A stretch of DNA of 64,000 bases from Pycnopodia helianthoides (Eukaryota > Echinodermata > Asteroidea > Forcipulatida > Asteriidae), in the NCBI GenBank assembly GCA_032158295.1, contig CM063249.1, forward strand, positions 3,797,195 through 3,861,194, given 5' to 3'. Below are positions 36,096-48,057 of this stretch, one piece after another. The stretch's first letter is position 1. The number at the start of each line of letters is the position of its first letter. Below the pieces are notes generated by a model that worked only from the letters and a program-made list of their open reading frames with translations, was not told where the DNA came from and did no database searches. The translations under genes were made by a program, and so were the position numbers.

Positions 36096-37395
36096 GTTAC
36101 TGTTCTGTTTTTTTTCCCCTTTATCTGAGATCCTTCTCTCGCAATTTTCGCAAAAAGTATAACTCCTAGAGACTTGAAACTTATCATGCACTTAGACCTT
36201 AGTGTATAGACGAAACCGCAACTTTTTCGGGGCGATGACGTCATCGACGACGTCATAACATCCAAAATAAAAAATAATGAGAAAAACTGTAAATCGTCAT
36301 ATCTAGAGAACCATAAATGATAAATACATGATCTTTGCTTCATATGAAAGTTCAACATTTTTTTACAACTCTTACACAAAATGTGACCCCATGTGACCTT
36401 TACTTCCGGTCGAGAACGGACGTTTAAGGTTTTTTTGGCGGAAACGTTGTATCCTATGAACCAAATATGGTACACCTTTAATCATTGTATCATCTAAAGG
36501 CCCTTGAACAGTTCTACAAATCTTTCATTAGGTACGACCCCATGTGACCTTTACTTCCGCTCAAAACCGGAAGTTGAATTTTCTTACATAAAGAAAACTC
36601 GTCATATCTCATGAACCATAAACGTTTTAGACTTAAAACTTCACAAATACTTAGACCTTTGTGTTTAAATATGTATGTGTGAAATTTGGTTTGATGATGT
36701 CATCGATGACGTCATAACAATAAATCACTGTTTAATATTTAGGAAAATCATAATTTTAGAATCACAAATGCTACATGTAAGATACTTGCACAATAAAAAA
36801 ATCTCTTGCCAGATTATGCAAATCACATACACAATGTGACACCATATGATCTTTGCTTCCGGTTGAAACCGGAAGTTCAAAATTCAGATTTCAAACGTTC
36901 ATTTCTCATAAACCAAGAAGGGTATTGTCTTGAAACTTACTATGTATATAGATTGTAGAATGTATATGACACCCAAATTATTTTGGTGCGTTGACGTCAT
37001 CGATGACGTCATAACAATTAATCAACGTTTAATATTAAAAACAATCATAATCGGAGAACCATAAATGCTACATGTAAGGTACTTGCACCATAAAAAAGCT
37101 CCGGCCGAATTGTACAAATCACATTCAAAGGGTGACCCCATACGACCTGAGATATATTTCTAAGTAAAATTGGCCGTTAAAATATCAAAATCTCGATCCA
37201 ATACCTTACGTGGCATGTGGCATACTACTCGCGACTGATTCCAGTGCAACGGAGTGGAAGCTAGCCTTATGTCAAGACGCTTGTTGCCTGACATTTAATT
37301 GCTATGTTAAATGTCGTCCCCATTTCATTCAAACACAATCTGACATCACTCACGAACACCTGTGTGTTTGTTGTTTACAAACACTGTACGTCTAG
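36096..37395 (+). mobile_element. Helitron-like non-autonomous element, 3' end CTAG at 37392-37395
   Basis: The 3' terminus shows CACGAACACCT, the hairpin GTGTTTGT-TGTTT-ACAAACAC (37364-37384), a 7-base spacer, then CTAG followed by T: the classical Helitron 3' arrangement. The interior carries CRE palindromes (TGACGTCATCGATGACGTCA) and the CTTCCGGT/ACCGGAAG module about every 150-300 bp. No Rep/helicase coding is present, so it would need a helper element. Confidence 0.65.
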
Positions 37396-40300
37396 TTTCT
37401 TCTCCATCTTCTTCTTCCACGTCAACTCTCCTCTACAACACAACTTAAAATTGAAACTAAATTAAACCTTGAAACTCATCAGACAATTGAACCACAATAT
37501 GAAGACGGCACAGTTTTCATGACGTCACGATGACGTCATCAGGTGTCAAATTACAAGGTTTTTTAAGCTACAAAATGACCATTTGCTATTTGCTGTATTT
37601 CAATGAATTTAAAAGCTATGATGTTCATAATTGGGCATCTGATAGTTCAAGACTGGGGCAACATTTCAAAAGTTAATCACAAAATCGTATGACCTTCACT
37701 TCCGGGTCGTTACCCTGGGTCGAAGTTTGCCTTCGGGTTTTTCCTTCAAAAATCTTTTTTTGCCTTTTTTACAGCATAACTCAAGATTGAAAGTGAATTG
37801 AACATTGAAACTTGTCAGACAATTGAACCTCAGTATCAAGACGACACAGACTTGATGATGTCATGATGACGTTATCAGGTATCAAATTACACTAATTCAA
37901 AGTTTAATATTTGTAAAAAATTATAACTCCTGAACCACACGTTGGATTTTTACAATCTATAAAACATCGGACAGGTCGTTGAAAGTTCAAAAAACGCTAC
38001 ATACAATTTGACCCCCATTTGACCTTGACCTCTGGTTCAAAACTGAAGTTAAAAATTTAAAAAATTAATAATTCCTTAACCACACTTGGATTGTTATCGT
38101 CTGTACGTTATCGGAATTGTCTTAACAAACTTAACACGCGCTTTGCAAATTGTGAACCCATTTGACCTTGACTTCCGGTTCAAACGGGAAAATGAAAGTT
38201 AATATTTTAAAATCATAACTCCTGAACCACACATTGGATTTTTACAATCCATGCATCATCTGAAAGGTCTTAATTAAGTTGACACGCACTACTCAAGATA
38301 TGACCGGTTTGACCTTGACTTCCGGTAAAAACCGGAAGTTGAAATTTTATGTTATAAAAATTCCTAACTTCTGAACCACGTATTGGATTTTTACAATCTA
38401 AACATCGTTGGGATGATATGTAACAACTTAAGAAACGATACACAGAATATGATCTCATATGACATTGACTTCTGGTTCAAACCGGCAGTTGAAGTTTTAT
38501 ATTGAATAAATATAACTCCTGAACCAGAAATTGGATGGATAAGGTAAAATTTTGTCACCAATTCATTCAATCACAACTTGTTTTCTTCTTCATCTTCTTC
38601 CGTAAAACTCTTCTCGGCAACATAACTCAAGATTGAAACTGATTTCAACCTTGAAACTCATCAGTCAATTGTACCTCAATATGAAGACAGCACACTTGTC
38701 ATGACGTCATGATGACGTCATCGGGTGTCGAATTACAAGGTTTTGAAAATTGAAAATGACCATTTGCTATTCGCTGTATCTCATTGAATTTGAAAGCTAT
38801 GAGGTTCATACTTAGGCATCTGATAGTTCAAGACTGGGGCAACATTTGATAAGTAAGGTCAAAGTCTGCCTTTGTGTTTTTTCGTGAAAAATTTCAATTT
38901 TGGGGCATAACTCAAGATTAAAATTGAACTGAACATTGAAACTCATCAGACATTTGAACCTCAATATCAAGACGACACAAACTTGATGATGCCATGATGA
39001 CGTCATCAGGTTTTGAATTACAATAAATGAAAGTGTAATATTTGTAAAAAATCATAACTCTTGAACCGCATGTTGGATTTTTACAATCGACACATCATCG
39101 GACAGGTCGTTGAAAGTTAAACAAACCCTACACAAAACTTGACCCCATTTGACCTTAACTTCCGGTTCAAACTTGAAGTTGAAAATTTGAAAAATTCATG
39201 TCTCAAAAACTACGTAATTTTTTAACATGAATTTTGCATCAGATTATAGATGAATTCCTCTGCCGAAACTTTTGCACAGAGATTATAGCATTTTAATATT
39301 TACATCTTGTCAAAACCGGGCGACAAAGCGCACGTTTCTGTTGACTTACATTGTATGACAACCCGTGTAGTGTATGCCAACACACGGCCACGCACATGTA
39401 GAATACGCGTGTAGTTTTAGTTGACATGGACTACATGTTCTGTATTGAATACTTTACATCTACATGTGCGAGTACAGTTGGTGCCGTTCGCTATTTCATT
39501 GTATATTGCACACCCAAATAATGATAGTCCATGAAATAATTCAAAAATTCATAACTCCTTAACCACACTTTGGATAATTACAATCAATACGTCGTCTGAA
39601 CGGCTACACAAAATGTGACCTGCTTGACCTTAACTTCCGGTTCAAATCGGAAGTTAAAATTTAATATTTCAAAAAATCATAACTTCTGAACCACACATTT
39701 GATTTTTACAATCCATACGTCATCTGAAAGGTCTTAATTAAATTGACACGTTCTATTCAAAATGTGACCCGTCTGACCATGACTTCCGGTAAAAACCGGA
39801 AGTTGAAATTTCATGTTTAATAAATTCATAACTTCTGTACCACGTTTTGGATTTTTAGAATCTAAACATCATTGGGAACATATGTAACAACTTAAGAAAC
39901 GATACAAAGAATATGACCTCATTTCACATTGACTTCTGGTTCAAACCGGCAGTTGAAGTTTTATATCGAAACAAATATAAATCTCCATCTTCATTGAACC
40001 TCAATATGCGGACGGCACAGTTTTCATGACGTCATGATGACGCCATCAGGTGTCGAATTATAAGGTTTTTTAACATTGGAAGTGCCAAGTAATGTGAAAG
40101 TGGCAATTTTTTGAGCTGTTTTTAACAATGTTGTTATCTGGCAAGTGTCTGGTTTAAAAAATATGACCGGTGATGTCACTCAAGTCAAAAGCGCCCTCTA
40201 GCGGCAGGTTGAACACAGTTGAAAACACACTTTTGCTAGATGTCTGTGGCAAAGTTAATGAGAATCTCTTTAAAACTGGGATAAATAATTACCTTTATGC

Positions 40301-40883
40301 AGACAACATATTTGCAGAGTCGTGGTATGATGACGTCATCATGTGTCACGTGGTAAGGCCCTAAAGGTGCACTTTTTGGAGCCGTGTATCTACTAAATTA
40401 AACAGCCGATTGAGTTAAAATTTGGTGTACTGTTAGACAACGGCCATGGATTTTGAAATGTAAAGTGACGTCATGATGACGTCATAACTCCTGAACCAAA
40501 CATTGGATTTTTGTAATCTTCATATCATCAGAACGGTATTTAAAAACTAAATGGATGATACACAAAGTGTGACCCCATTTGACATTGACTTCCGGTTACG
40601 GCATTTGAAACTTTATAGTTGACAAACTTCTGAACCAAATATTGGATGTTTACAATCCATCCATCATCTAAAAGGTCTTCATAAACTAATCCCGCGCTAC
40701 GCAAAATGTGACCCTACTTGACCTTGACCTCCGGTCCAAACCGGCAGTTGATGTATACGTTTTGAAAAATTCATAACTCTTGAACCAGGCATTGGATTGA
40801 TAAGGTTAAATGTCGTTACGTATTCAATCAACCGCTCACCACGAACACCTTGTTTTTGTAGTAAACAAAAACTCAATGTCTAT
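37396..40883 (+). mobile_element. Helitron-like element or array with ~150-bp satellite monomers
   Basis: At least fifteen diverged monomers of about 150 bp have the order CATAACTCCTGAACCACAC, TTGGATTTTTACAAT, CATC then AAGGTCTT, AAAATGTGACCCC, TTTGACCTTGACTTCCGGT, ACCGGAAGTTGAAA; spacing is clear at 38163/38310/38462 and at 39625/39775/39925. Blocks of TGACGTCATGATGACGTCAT separate monomer groups. A hairpin GTTTTTGT-AGTA-ACAAAAAC at 40852-40872 and CTAT at 40880-40883 look like a degraded Helitron 3' end. Non-coding. Confidence 0.6.
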
Positions 40884-42102
40884 TTTTGAGGTTTTCGTGC
40901 ATTAGCGCGAACAACTCTTTGTTTTTGTTCGTTTTTTTTTGAGGTGTTCGTGCAACAGCGCGAACAACTCATTGTTTTTGTTCGTTTTTTTTGTTTTTTT
41001 AGTTTTACTTATTCTTCTCAGTGGGCTTTGTCCGCAAGCAAACGCATACTTGCAAACCCTTGATCAACTTGAAACTTCATGTGAAGTTAGAACATAACTA
41101 GCAGAAGCTGAGTAAGTTGTGACGTCATGATTACGTCATCGGGTGTCAAATTACAAGCAATTTAAGGTCAAAATGTTACCTCATGCCAAAGCCTGTATGT
41201 CTCTGAATAATATAGCTACACAATTCAAATTTGGGCATATGATACACAATGACATGGGCAACATTTGAAAAGTTAACGCAAAATTAACATGACCTTTACT
41301 TCTGGTCGTAACGGAAGCTCAAAGTTTGCCTTTGTGTAATTCTTTAAAAAAAAACTTTCTCAGTAAAATTATTGAATTCAGTATATCTGATCAACTTCAA
41401 ATTAATACCACATTAGGACATGGATAAAACCTCCACCAGGTAGTTGTGACGTCATGGTGACGTCATCAGGTGTCAAAATACAGTAAAACAAAGTTTAATA
41501 CTTCATAAATTCATAACTCGAGAAGTACGTTAGCTATTAATTCAATCTATACATCATCGGAGAGGTCTTGAAAAATGTAGCAATTACTACACAAAATGTT
41601 ACACCATTTGACCTTGACTTCCTGTTTAAACCGGAAGTTGAAAATTTCAAATTTCATACTTTAAGAAATATTCATACTTTTTACACACACACTACTCACA
41701 GAATTTACATCATGTTGTAAAGGCGTTCTCAAACTTTGCCACAGAGATGTTATCTATTTGCCCGAAGCATGACCCACTTTGACCTTTCCTTCCGGTCCAA
41801 ACAGGAAGTACTAACTATACGAGACTCTATCCTCTGGTCAAGGTTCTCTTAACCTAATTTTGGCAGTAGCTTTGTCAGTCTTTAAAACAGCCGTCCATGC
41901 AAACCCTGCTATCAATCAAACGTCAGGCTTTTAATCATATGCTTTTTTAGACTTTTGCTAAAGTGTGTACGTTGTTAGGCACGCCACAAAACAGTAATAG
42001 CACCAAATTCAACTCAATGCAATACCTCTCGCGTTGACTACAACACTGACCCCATTGATAGCCGAACACCTCGTGTTTGTTTGGACAAACACTAAGTTCT
42101 AG
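40884..42102 (+). mobile_element. Helitron-like element, 3' end CTAG at 42099-42102
   Basis: It opens with two AGGTGTTCGTGC-type segments (variants GAGGTTTTCGTGCATTAGCG and GAGGTGTTCGTGCAACAGCG), continues TTTGTCCGCAAGCAAACGCA, two CRE palindrome blocks and three CTTCC modules, and ends GATAGCCGAACACCT, hairpin GTGTTTGT-TTGG-ACAAACAC (42073-42092), CTAG|T. About 1.2 kb; the best delimited single unit in the cluster. Confidence 0.7.
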
Positions 42103-42624
42103 TTTTTAGTTTTTATTCTTCTTCTGAAACTTGTTTGTCCGCAAGCAAAAGCATAGTTGCAAACCTTGGATGAATTTGAAACTTTGCATGTAGTTAACAT
42201 ATAACTATGAGATGCTGAGTAAGTTTTGACGTCATGATGACGTCATCAGGTGTCAAATTACAGGACATTTATGGTCAAAAAGTGACCATTATGCCAATGC
42301 CTGTATGTATCTGAATATAAAGCTATAAAATTTATATTTAGGCATATGGTGGGTAAGACAAGGGCAACATTTGAAAAGTTAACGCTAAATTCATATGAAC
42401 TATACTTCTGGTCGAACCGAAAGGTCAAAGTTTACCTTTGGGCAATTCTTTAAAAAAACTCTGCAATTCTTTAACAACACATTTCCCGGCAAAAATCTCA
42501 ACTTCTGTATATTAGATCAGCTTCAAATTTACACCATGTTAGAACCTAGATAAAACCTCAATCAAGTAGTAGTGACGTCACGATGACGTCATCAGGTGTC
42601 AAAATACAGTAAATCAAAGTTTAA
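42103..42624 (+). mobile_element. Helitron-like element truncated on the right
   Basis: Same 5' body as 40990-41510 (CTTGTTTGTCCGCAAGCAAA, GACGTCATGATGACGTCATC) but broken off inside the AATCAAAGTTTAA segment, where an oppositely oriented copy (42625-43500) abuts. Confidence 0.65.
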
Positions 42625-43500
42625 CTAGAGCTTAAGTGTTTGTACAAACAAACACTGAGGTGTTCGGCTATCAAAGGGGTCAGTGTTTAATTAAATCGAT
42701 GAAAAGATTGTTGATAGCTTTTGAAATTTCACGGAAGTACATTTATTACACAGGAAATAAATGCAAACGTTAATACTTAACTTCCGCTTTCAACCGAAAG
42801 TCAAGGTCAATTGAGTCCACACTCTGTGTAGCGTTTGTTTATTTTTCGAAGACCTCTCCGATGATGTATAGATTGTAAAATTCCGATGCACGGTTCATAA
42901 GTTATTAATTTTTCAAATATATTAATTTTGTTTTAAATTTAATTGAACACCTGATTACGTCATTATGACGTCAAGAAAGCGGTGTCTTTGCCTTGCTCTA
43001 TGCATAGCCTATGCCAAATGGACTTTGCCCCCCTGTGATCAGTCGAGCAGAACACGCCACGGTACGCATACGCATTTTCAAGAAAAAACCAAAGGCAAAC
43101 TTCGACCCAGGGTAACGACCAAGAAGTAAAGGTCATACGATTTTGAGATTAACTTTTCAAATGTTGCCCATGTCTTGGTCTATCGAATGCCCAAATATGA
43201 ATATTGTAGCTATAATATTCAGAGACATACAGGCATTGGCATGACGTCACTTTTTGAACTTAAAGTGCTTGTAAATTAACACCTGATGACGTAATCGTGA
43301 CGTCACAACTTACTTGCCTTCTGATAGTTATGATCTAACTTCACATGAAGTTTCAAGTTGATCAAAAGTTCGCAACTATGCTTTTGCCTGCGGACAAGTC
43401 TCGTTCGGAAGAATAAGAAAAACTAAAAAGAAAAAAAAACGAACAAAAACAATGAGTTGTTCGCGCTGTTGCACGAACACCTCAAAAAAACAAAAACAAA
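42625..43500 (-). mobile_element. Helitron-like element, minus strand, 3' end CTAG at 42625
   Basis: On the minus strand it starts AGGTGTTCGTGCAACAGCGC (about 43488) and carries the CGGACAAGTCTCG-type 5' body, CRE blocks and CTTCCGCTTTCAACCGAAAG (seen reversed). It ends with CGAACACCT, hairpin GTGTTTGT-TTGT-ACAAACAC (42636-42655) and CTCTAG|T. Its distal half is the mirror image of 44480-45024. Confidence 0.7.
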
Positions 43501-43502
43501 AA

Positions 43503-43687
43503 CTAGAGCGCAAGTGTTTGTCCAAACAAACACGAGGTGTTCGGCTATCAATTGGGTCAGTGTTGTAGTCACTGACTACAACACTGACCCCATTGATAGC
43601 CGAACACCTCGTGTTTGTTTGACTACAACACTGACCCCATTGATAGCCGAACACCTCGTGTTTGTTTGGACAAACACTTGCGCTCTA
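43503..43687. mobile_element. Two Helitron-like 3' ends arranged tail to tail
   Basis: A minus-strand terminus (CTAG 43503-43506, hairpin 43514-43533) and a plus-strand terminus (hairpin 43658-43677, CTAG 43684-43687) face outward around GTTGTAGTCACTGACTACAAC. The plus side also contains an extra partial copy of the terminus (43569-43620). Almost the whole 185 bp is palindromic. Confidence 0.75.
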
Positions 43688-45024
43688 GTTATTTTTTAGT
43701 TTTTCTTCTTCTCAGTGGGCTTTGTCCACAAAAAACGCATAGTTGCGAGGCCTATATCAATTTGAAACTTTACATGTAGGTAGATCGCAACTAGCAGATG
43801 ATACAGAAGTTGTGGCGTCATGATGACGTCATCGGGTGTCAAATTACAAGCAAATTTACGTTCAAAAAGTGACGTCACGCTAATGCCTGTATGTCTCTGA
43901 ATATTATAGCCACAGTATTCATATTTGGGCATATGATAGATCTAGACATGGGCAATCTTTAAAAAGTTAACTTCAAAATCGTACGACCTTTACTTCCGGG
44001 TCGCTACCCTGGGTCGAAGTTTGCCTTTGGGTTTTTTTCTGAACCTTTGAACCTTAACATCAAGACAACACAAACTTGATGATGTCATGATGACGTCATC
44101 AGGTTTTGAATTACAATAAATCAAAATTTAATATTTGTAAAAAATCATAACTCGTGAACCGCAAGTTGGATTTTTACAATCGACACATCATCGGACAGAT
44201 CGTTGAAAGTTTAACAAATCTTACACAAAGCTTGACCCCATTTGACCTTAACTTCCGGTTCAAATCGGAAGTTGAAAATTTCAAAAATTCATATCTCAAG
44301 AACTACTTTTACTTTAGTCACAATTTTTAAATCAGGTTATAGGTCCTTGAGCTTTCTCAATCTTTTGCACAGAGATGATATCAATTTGACCTTAACTTCC
44401 GGTCGAAATCAGACGTTAAAGCCCACGAGTGTGATTACCCGCGTTTAAACTGTGTATAGTGCTAAAGCACTGTGGCTGGCTGTTCCGCTCTACTGATCAC
44501 AGGGGGCAAAGTCCATTTGGCATTAGGCTATGCATAGAGCTAGGCTATATGGGCTGTATTGGTCAAATCCAAATGTGATCATTTTTGCCAGATAACAAAA
44601 GACACACTTCGCAAGATCACGCAACCTTCAAACTCCGCACATAGTTAGCTCTTCACCTGTAAAAGACACCGCTTTCTTGTCGTCACAATGACGTCATCAT
44701 GTGTTCAATTAAATTGAAATAAAGTTTAATATTTGGAAAATTCTTAACTTATGAACCGTGCGTGGATTTTTACAATCCATACATCATCGGAGAGGTCTTC
44801 CACAAATAAACAAACGCTACACAAGGTGTGACCTCAATTGACCTTGACTTCCGGTTGAAAGCGGAAGTTAAGTATTACCGTTTGCATTTATTTCCTGTGT
44901 AATAAATGTACTTTCCGTGAAATTTCAAAAGCTATCAACAATCTTTTCATCGATTTAATTAAAAATTTACCACTTTGATAGCTGAACACCTCAGTGTTTG
45001 TTTGTACAAACACTTAAGCTCTAG
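43688..45024 (+). mobile_element. Helitron-like element, 3' end CTAG at 45021-45024
   Basis: 5' body CAGTGGGCTTTGTCCAC, CRE blocks at about 43818 and 44086, CTTCCGGTTCAAATCGGAAG at about 44254, and the closing GCTGAACACCT, hairpin GTGTTTGT-TTGT-ACAAACAC (44994-45013), CTAG|T. It includes a GATCACAGGGGGCAAAGTCC stretch shared in reverse with 43020-43050. Confidence 0.7.
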
Positions 45025-46197
45025 TTTTTTTTGTAGGTTTTTTTTATTCTTCCGAACTTTTGATCAACTTGAAACTTCATGTGAAGTTAGAACATAAGTA
45101 TCAGAAGGTAAGTAAGTTGTGACGTCACGATTACGTCACCAGGTGTCAAATTACAAGCCATTTAAGGTCAAAAAGTGACCTCATGCCATTGCCTGTATGT
45201 CTCTGAATATTTTCGCTACAATATTCATATTTGGGCATATGATAAATCACGACACGGCCAACATTTAAGAAGTTAACGCCAAATTCACATGACATTTACT
45301 TCCGGTCGTACCGGAAAGTCAAAGTTTGCCTCTGTGTAATTCTTTAAAAAATCACTTTCCCGGTAAAAACATTAACTTCTGTATATCAGATCAACTTCAA
45401 ATTAACACATGTTAGGACCGTAATACAACCTCAATCAAATAGTTGTGACGTCATGATGACGTCATAAGGTGTCAAAATACAGTAAATCAAAGTTTAATAC
45501 TTCAAAAATGCATAACTCGAGAAGTACTTTAGCTATTATTTCAATCTATACATCATCGGAGAGGTCTTGAAAAATGTAGCAATTACTACACAGAGTATTA
45601 CACCATTTGACCTCGACTTCCTGTTCAAACCGGAAGTTGTAAATTTCAAATTTCATACTTTAAGAATTATTCATACTTTTTACGCACACACTACTCACAA
45701 ATGTTACATCATGTTGTAGGTCCATAAGCGTTCTCAAACTTTGCCACAGAGATGTTACCTATTTGACCTTCACTTCCGGTTGAATCGGGTATGCAATGAC
45801 CCGCTGTTAAATCGCGGGAAAATAACTAAATCGTAAACACACACATTGCGTGATCTATACCAGTTGCATTGTGAGCGGCTTTTCGCTATTTTGTTCGCAA
45901 AATCCAAAGTCCAAACATGCTTTGTACTCTAGTCTCTGTTCAAGGTTCACGCAACCTGATTTTGCCAATAGCTTTGTTAGTCTCTAAAACAGCCGTCCAT
46001 GCAAACCTCGCTAACAATCAAACGTCAGGCTTTTAATCGTGTGCTTTTTAGACTTTTGCTAAAGTGTGTAGCTTGTAAGGCACGCCACAAAACAGTAATG
46101 GCACCAAATTTAACTAAATGCAATAGCTCATGCGTTGACACGACCCATTGATAGCCGAACACCTCAGTGTTTGTTCGTACAAATACTTAAGCTCTAG
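45025..46197 (+). mobile_element. Helitron-like element, 3' end CTAG at 46194-46197
   Basis: A tandem neighbour of the previous unit, with the order TTTTGATCAACTTGAAACTT, GTGACGTCACGATTACGTCA, CTTCCGGTCGTACCGGAA, GACGTCATGATGACGTCATA, CTTCCTGTTCAAACCGGAAG, GATAGCCGAACACCT, hairpin GTGTTTGT-TCGT-ACAAATAC (46167-46186, one mismatch), CTAG|T. Closely similar to 40990-42102. Confidence 0.7.
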
Positions 46198-46993
46198 TTT
46201 TTTTTTTTTTTAGATTTTTCTTATTCTTCCGAGCAAGACTTGTCCGCAGGCAAACGCATAGTTGCGAACTTTTGATCAACTTGAAACTTCATGTGAAGTT
46301 AGAACATAACTATCAGAAGGTAAGTAAGTTGTGACGTCAGAATTACGTCATCAGGTGTCAAATTACAAGCCATTTAAGGTCAAAAAGTGACCTCATGCCA
46401 TTGCCTGAATGTCTCTGAATATTTTCGCTACAGTATTCATATTTGGTCATATGATAGATCAAGACACGGCCAACAGTTAAAAAGTTAACGCCAAATTCAC
46501 ATGACCTTTACTTCCGGTCGTACCGGAAGGTCAAAGTTTGCCTTTGTGTAATTCGTTAAAAAGCAAATTCCCGGCAAAAACATTAACTTCTGTATATCAG
46601 ATTAACTTCAAATTTACACCATGTGAGGACCTGGATCAAACTTTCATCCGGTAGTTTTGACGTCATAATGACGTCATCCGGTGTCAAAATACAAGAAATC
46701 AAAGTTTAATACTTCATAAATTCATAACTCGAGAAGTACATTAGCTATTATAACAATCTATAAAGCATCGGAGAGGTCCTGAAAAATGTAGCAAATACTA
46801 CACAAAGTCCTACACCATTTGACCTTGACTTCCTGTTCAAACCGGAAGTTTAAAATGTCAAATTTCATACAAAATTACACATTTTGTACACATACACTAC
46901 TCACAAATGTTACAATCATATCTCCTGAACCACATGTCATAAAATCATAATCTGAACACCTCGAATTTGTTATCAACAAATTCTTATCTCTAG
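46198..46993 (+). mobile_element. Helitron-like element, 3' end CTAG at 46990-46993
   Basis: Same 5' body and order as the previous unit, but shorter. The terminus is TGAACACCT, hairpin AATTTGTT-ATC-AACAAATT (46964-46982), CTAG|T. The arms differ from the GTGTTTGT of the sister units yet remain fully complementary, which supports selection on the hairpin. Confidence 0.7.
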
Positions 46994-47945
46994 TTTATAT
47001 TCGTTTTTCATTTTTTTTCATTTTAACGTAGGCTATAGGCCTATGTTACAAAGGTTTGTATTTTATTTCCGTTGTTCTTTTATTAAAACGCCCTGAAAAT
47101 ATCCATGCACAAAAAAAGAGTCGAGTCAAAGTACTAAAACATGACGTGAAATATGTACTGTTTATGATCGGTTGTTCGTCATGTACCTGGCGAAAAAATA
47201 TAACGATTTATGGTTAAAAATATGTGTCTGTCATCTATATTTTAAACAAAGGGCAACCGTATTTACCATTTTGTAAGCATAAATATTCATGAAATCAAAA
47301 TTCTGAAGTGAAAAAAGGGAAAACCAAAAGAAAACGAAAACAAGAAAAAAAAAACGCGACCGAAATTTTGCTACTGTTACGGTCGGTCGGGAAAGGGCAA
47401 TCCAACCAACATTTTTTTAGGCCTTATTATCGTCGATGAGCCGAGTTTATATGCCTTTGGGCTGACGTACGAGCTGTAGCCCGAACTTCTGACGTCACAC
47501 TTCGAGGCTTGTGAATTACGCCAGAGACCGGCTTCGAGCGTTTGGAGGAATCCTGACCAACGCACCTTTGACCTCGCATCCCATTGCGGTCTTGAGGATA
47601 GGTGACCAGTCGGACAGGGGACCAGTCTAGCAGTGACCATCATTTTAATTAATAGACCGGTGCCTGTCCTTATCCTAAGGACAGGGGACCAGTCTACAAG
47701 AGCCGTTGAATGAGGCTGCTTCCCCCACGGAGTTTTCTCTGTTCAAGTTTTACCGAACAGATAAATCAGGAAAAAATAGTTCATCCATGAAAGGACCCCA
47801 CAATCTACATTCGTAAGGTTGTGTGAGCAAACTTTACTCACAACCGTCGACCAGGACCCATTGCTTTTTAAGCGACGTCTCCATTTTAATGTTGTACATG
47901 AAAGCTCACTCTCGGAACACCTGGATATTTTTGTTTGTTAAAGAG

Positions 47946-48051
47946 CTACTTGAACGAGAGTGAAGAAAACGTATTATTTGCTGAAATTCATTTACAATCG
48001 CTCAATGAATACAGACATACAGTTCACATCGTATACAAAATATTTTATGTA
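47946..48051 (+). CDS. Exon 3 of putative secreted protein
   Basis: Acceptor TTTGTTTGTTAAAGAG ends at 47945, with the donor TATGTA|GTAAGG at 48051/48052. The single base C completes ATC (Ile52) with exon 2; the exon then encodes residues 53-87 beginning YLNESEENVLFAEIHLQSLN and ending FYV, in phase 0. NES (55-57) is an N-glycosylation sequon. Leucine and isoleucine spacing suggests a long helix. The acceptor is weaker than those of the other exons, with purines close to it. A tRNA-SINE begins about ten bases after the donor. An alternative acceptor three bases upstream would break the frame with exon 2, so I prefer this one. Confidence 0.5.
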
Positions 48052-48057
48052 GTAAGG

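Larger units (their letters stand above)
34341..47945 (+). other. Intron 2 (proposed), mostly filled by Helitron-like cluster
   Basis: It starts GTAAGT and ends TTGTTTGTTAAAGAG. It holds a SINE, MITE family C, a short ACATGT repeat at 35471-35510, and the 11.3-kb Helitron-like cluster. From 47000 to 47945 the sequence is without recognised features apart from a short CAGGGGACCAGTCTA duplication near 47618-47696. Confidence 0.4.
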
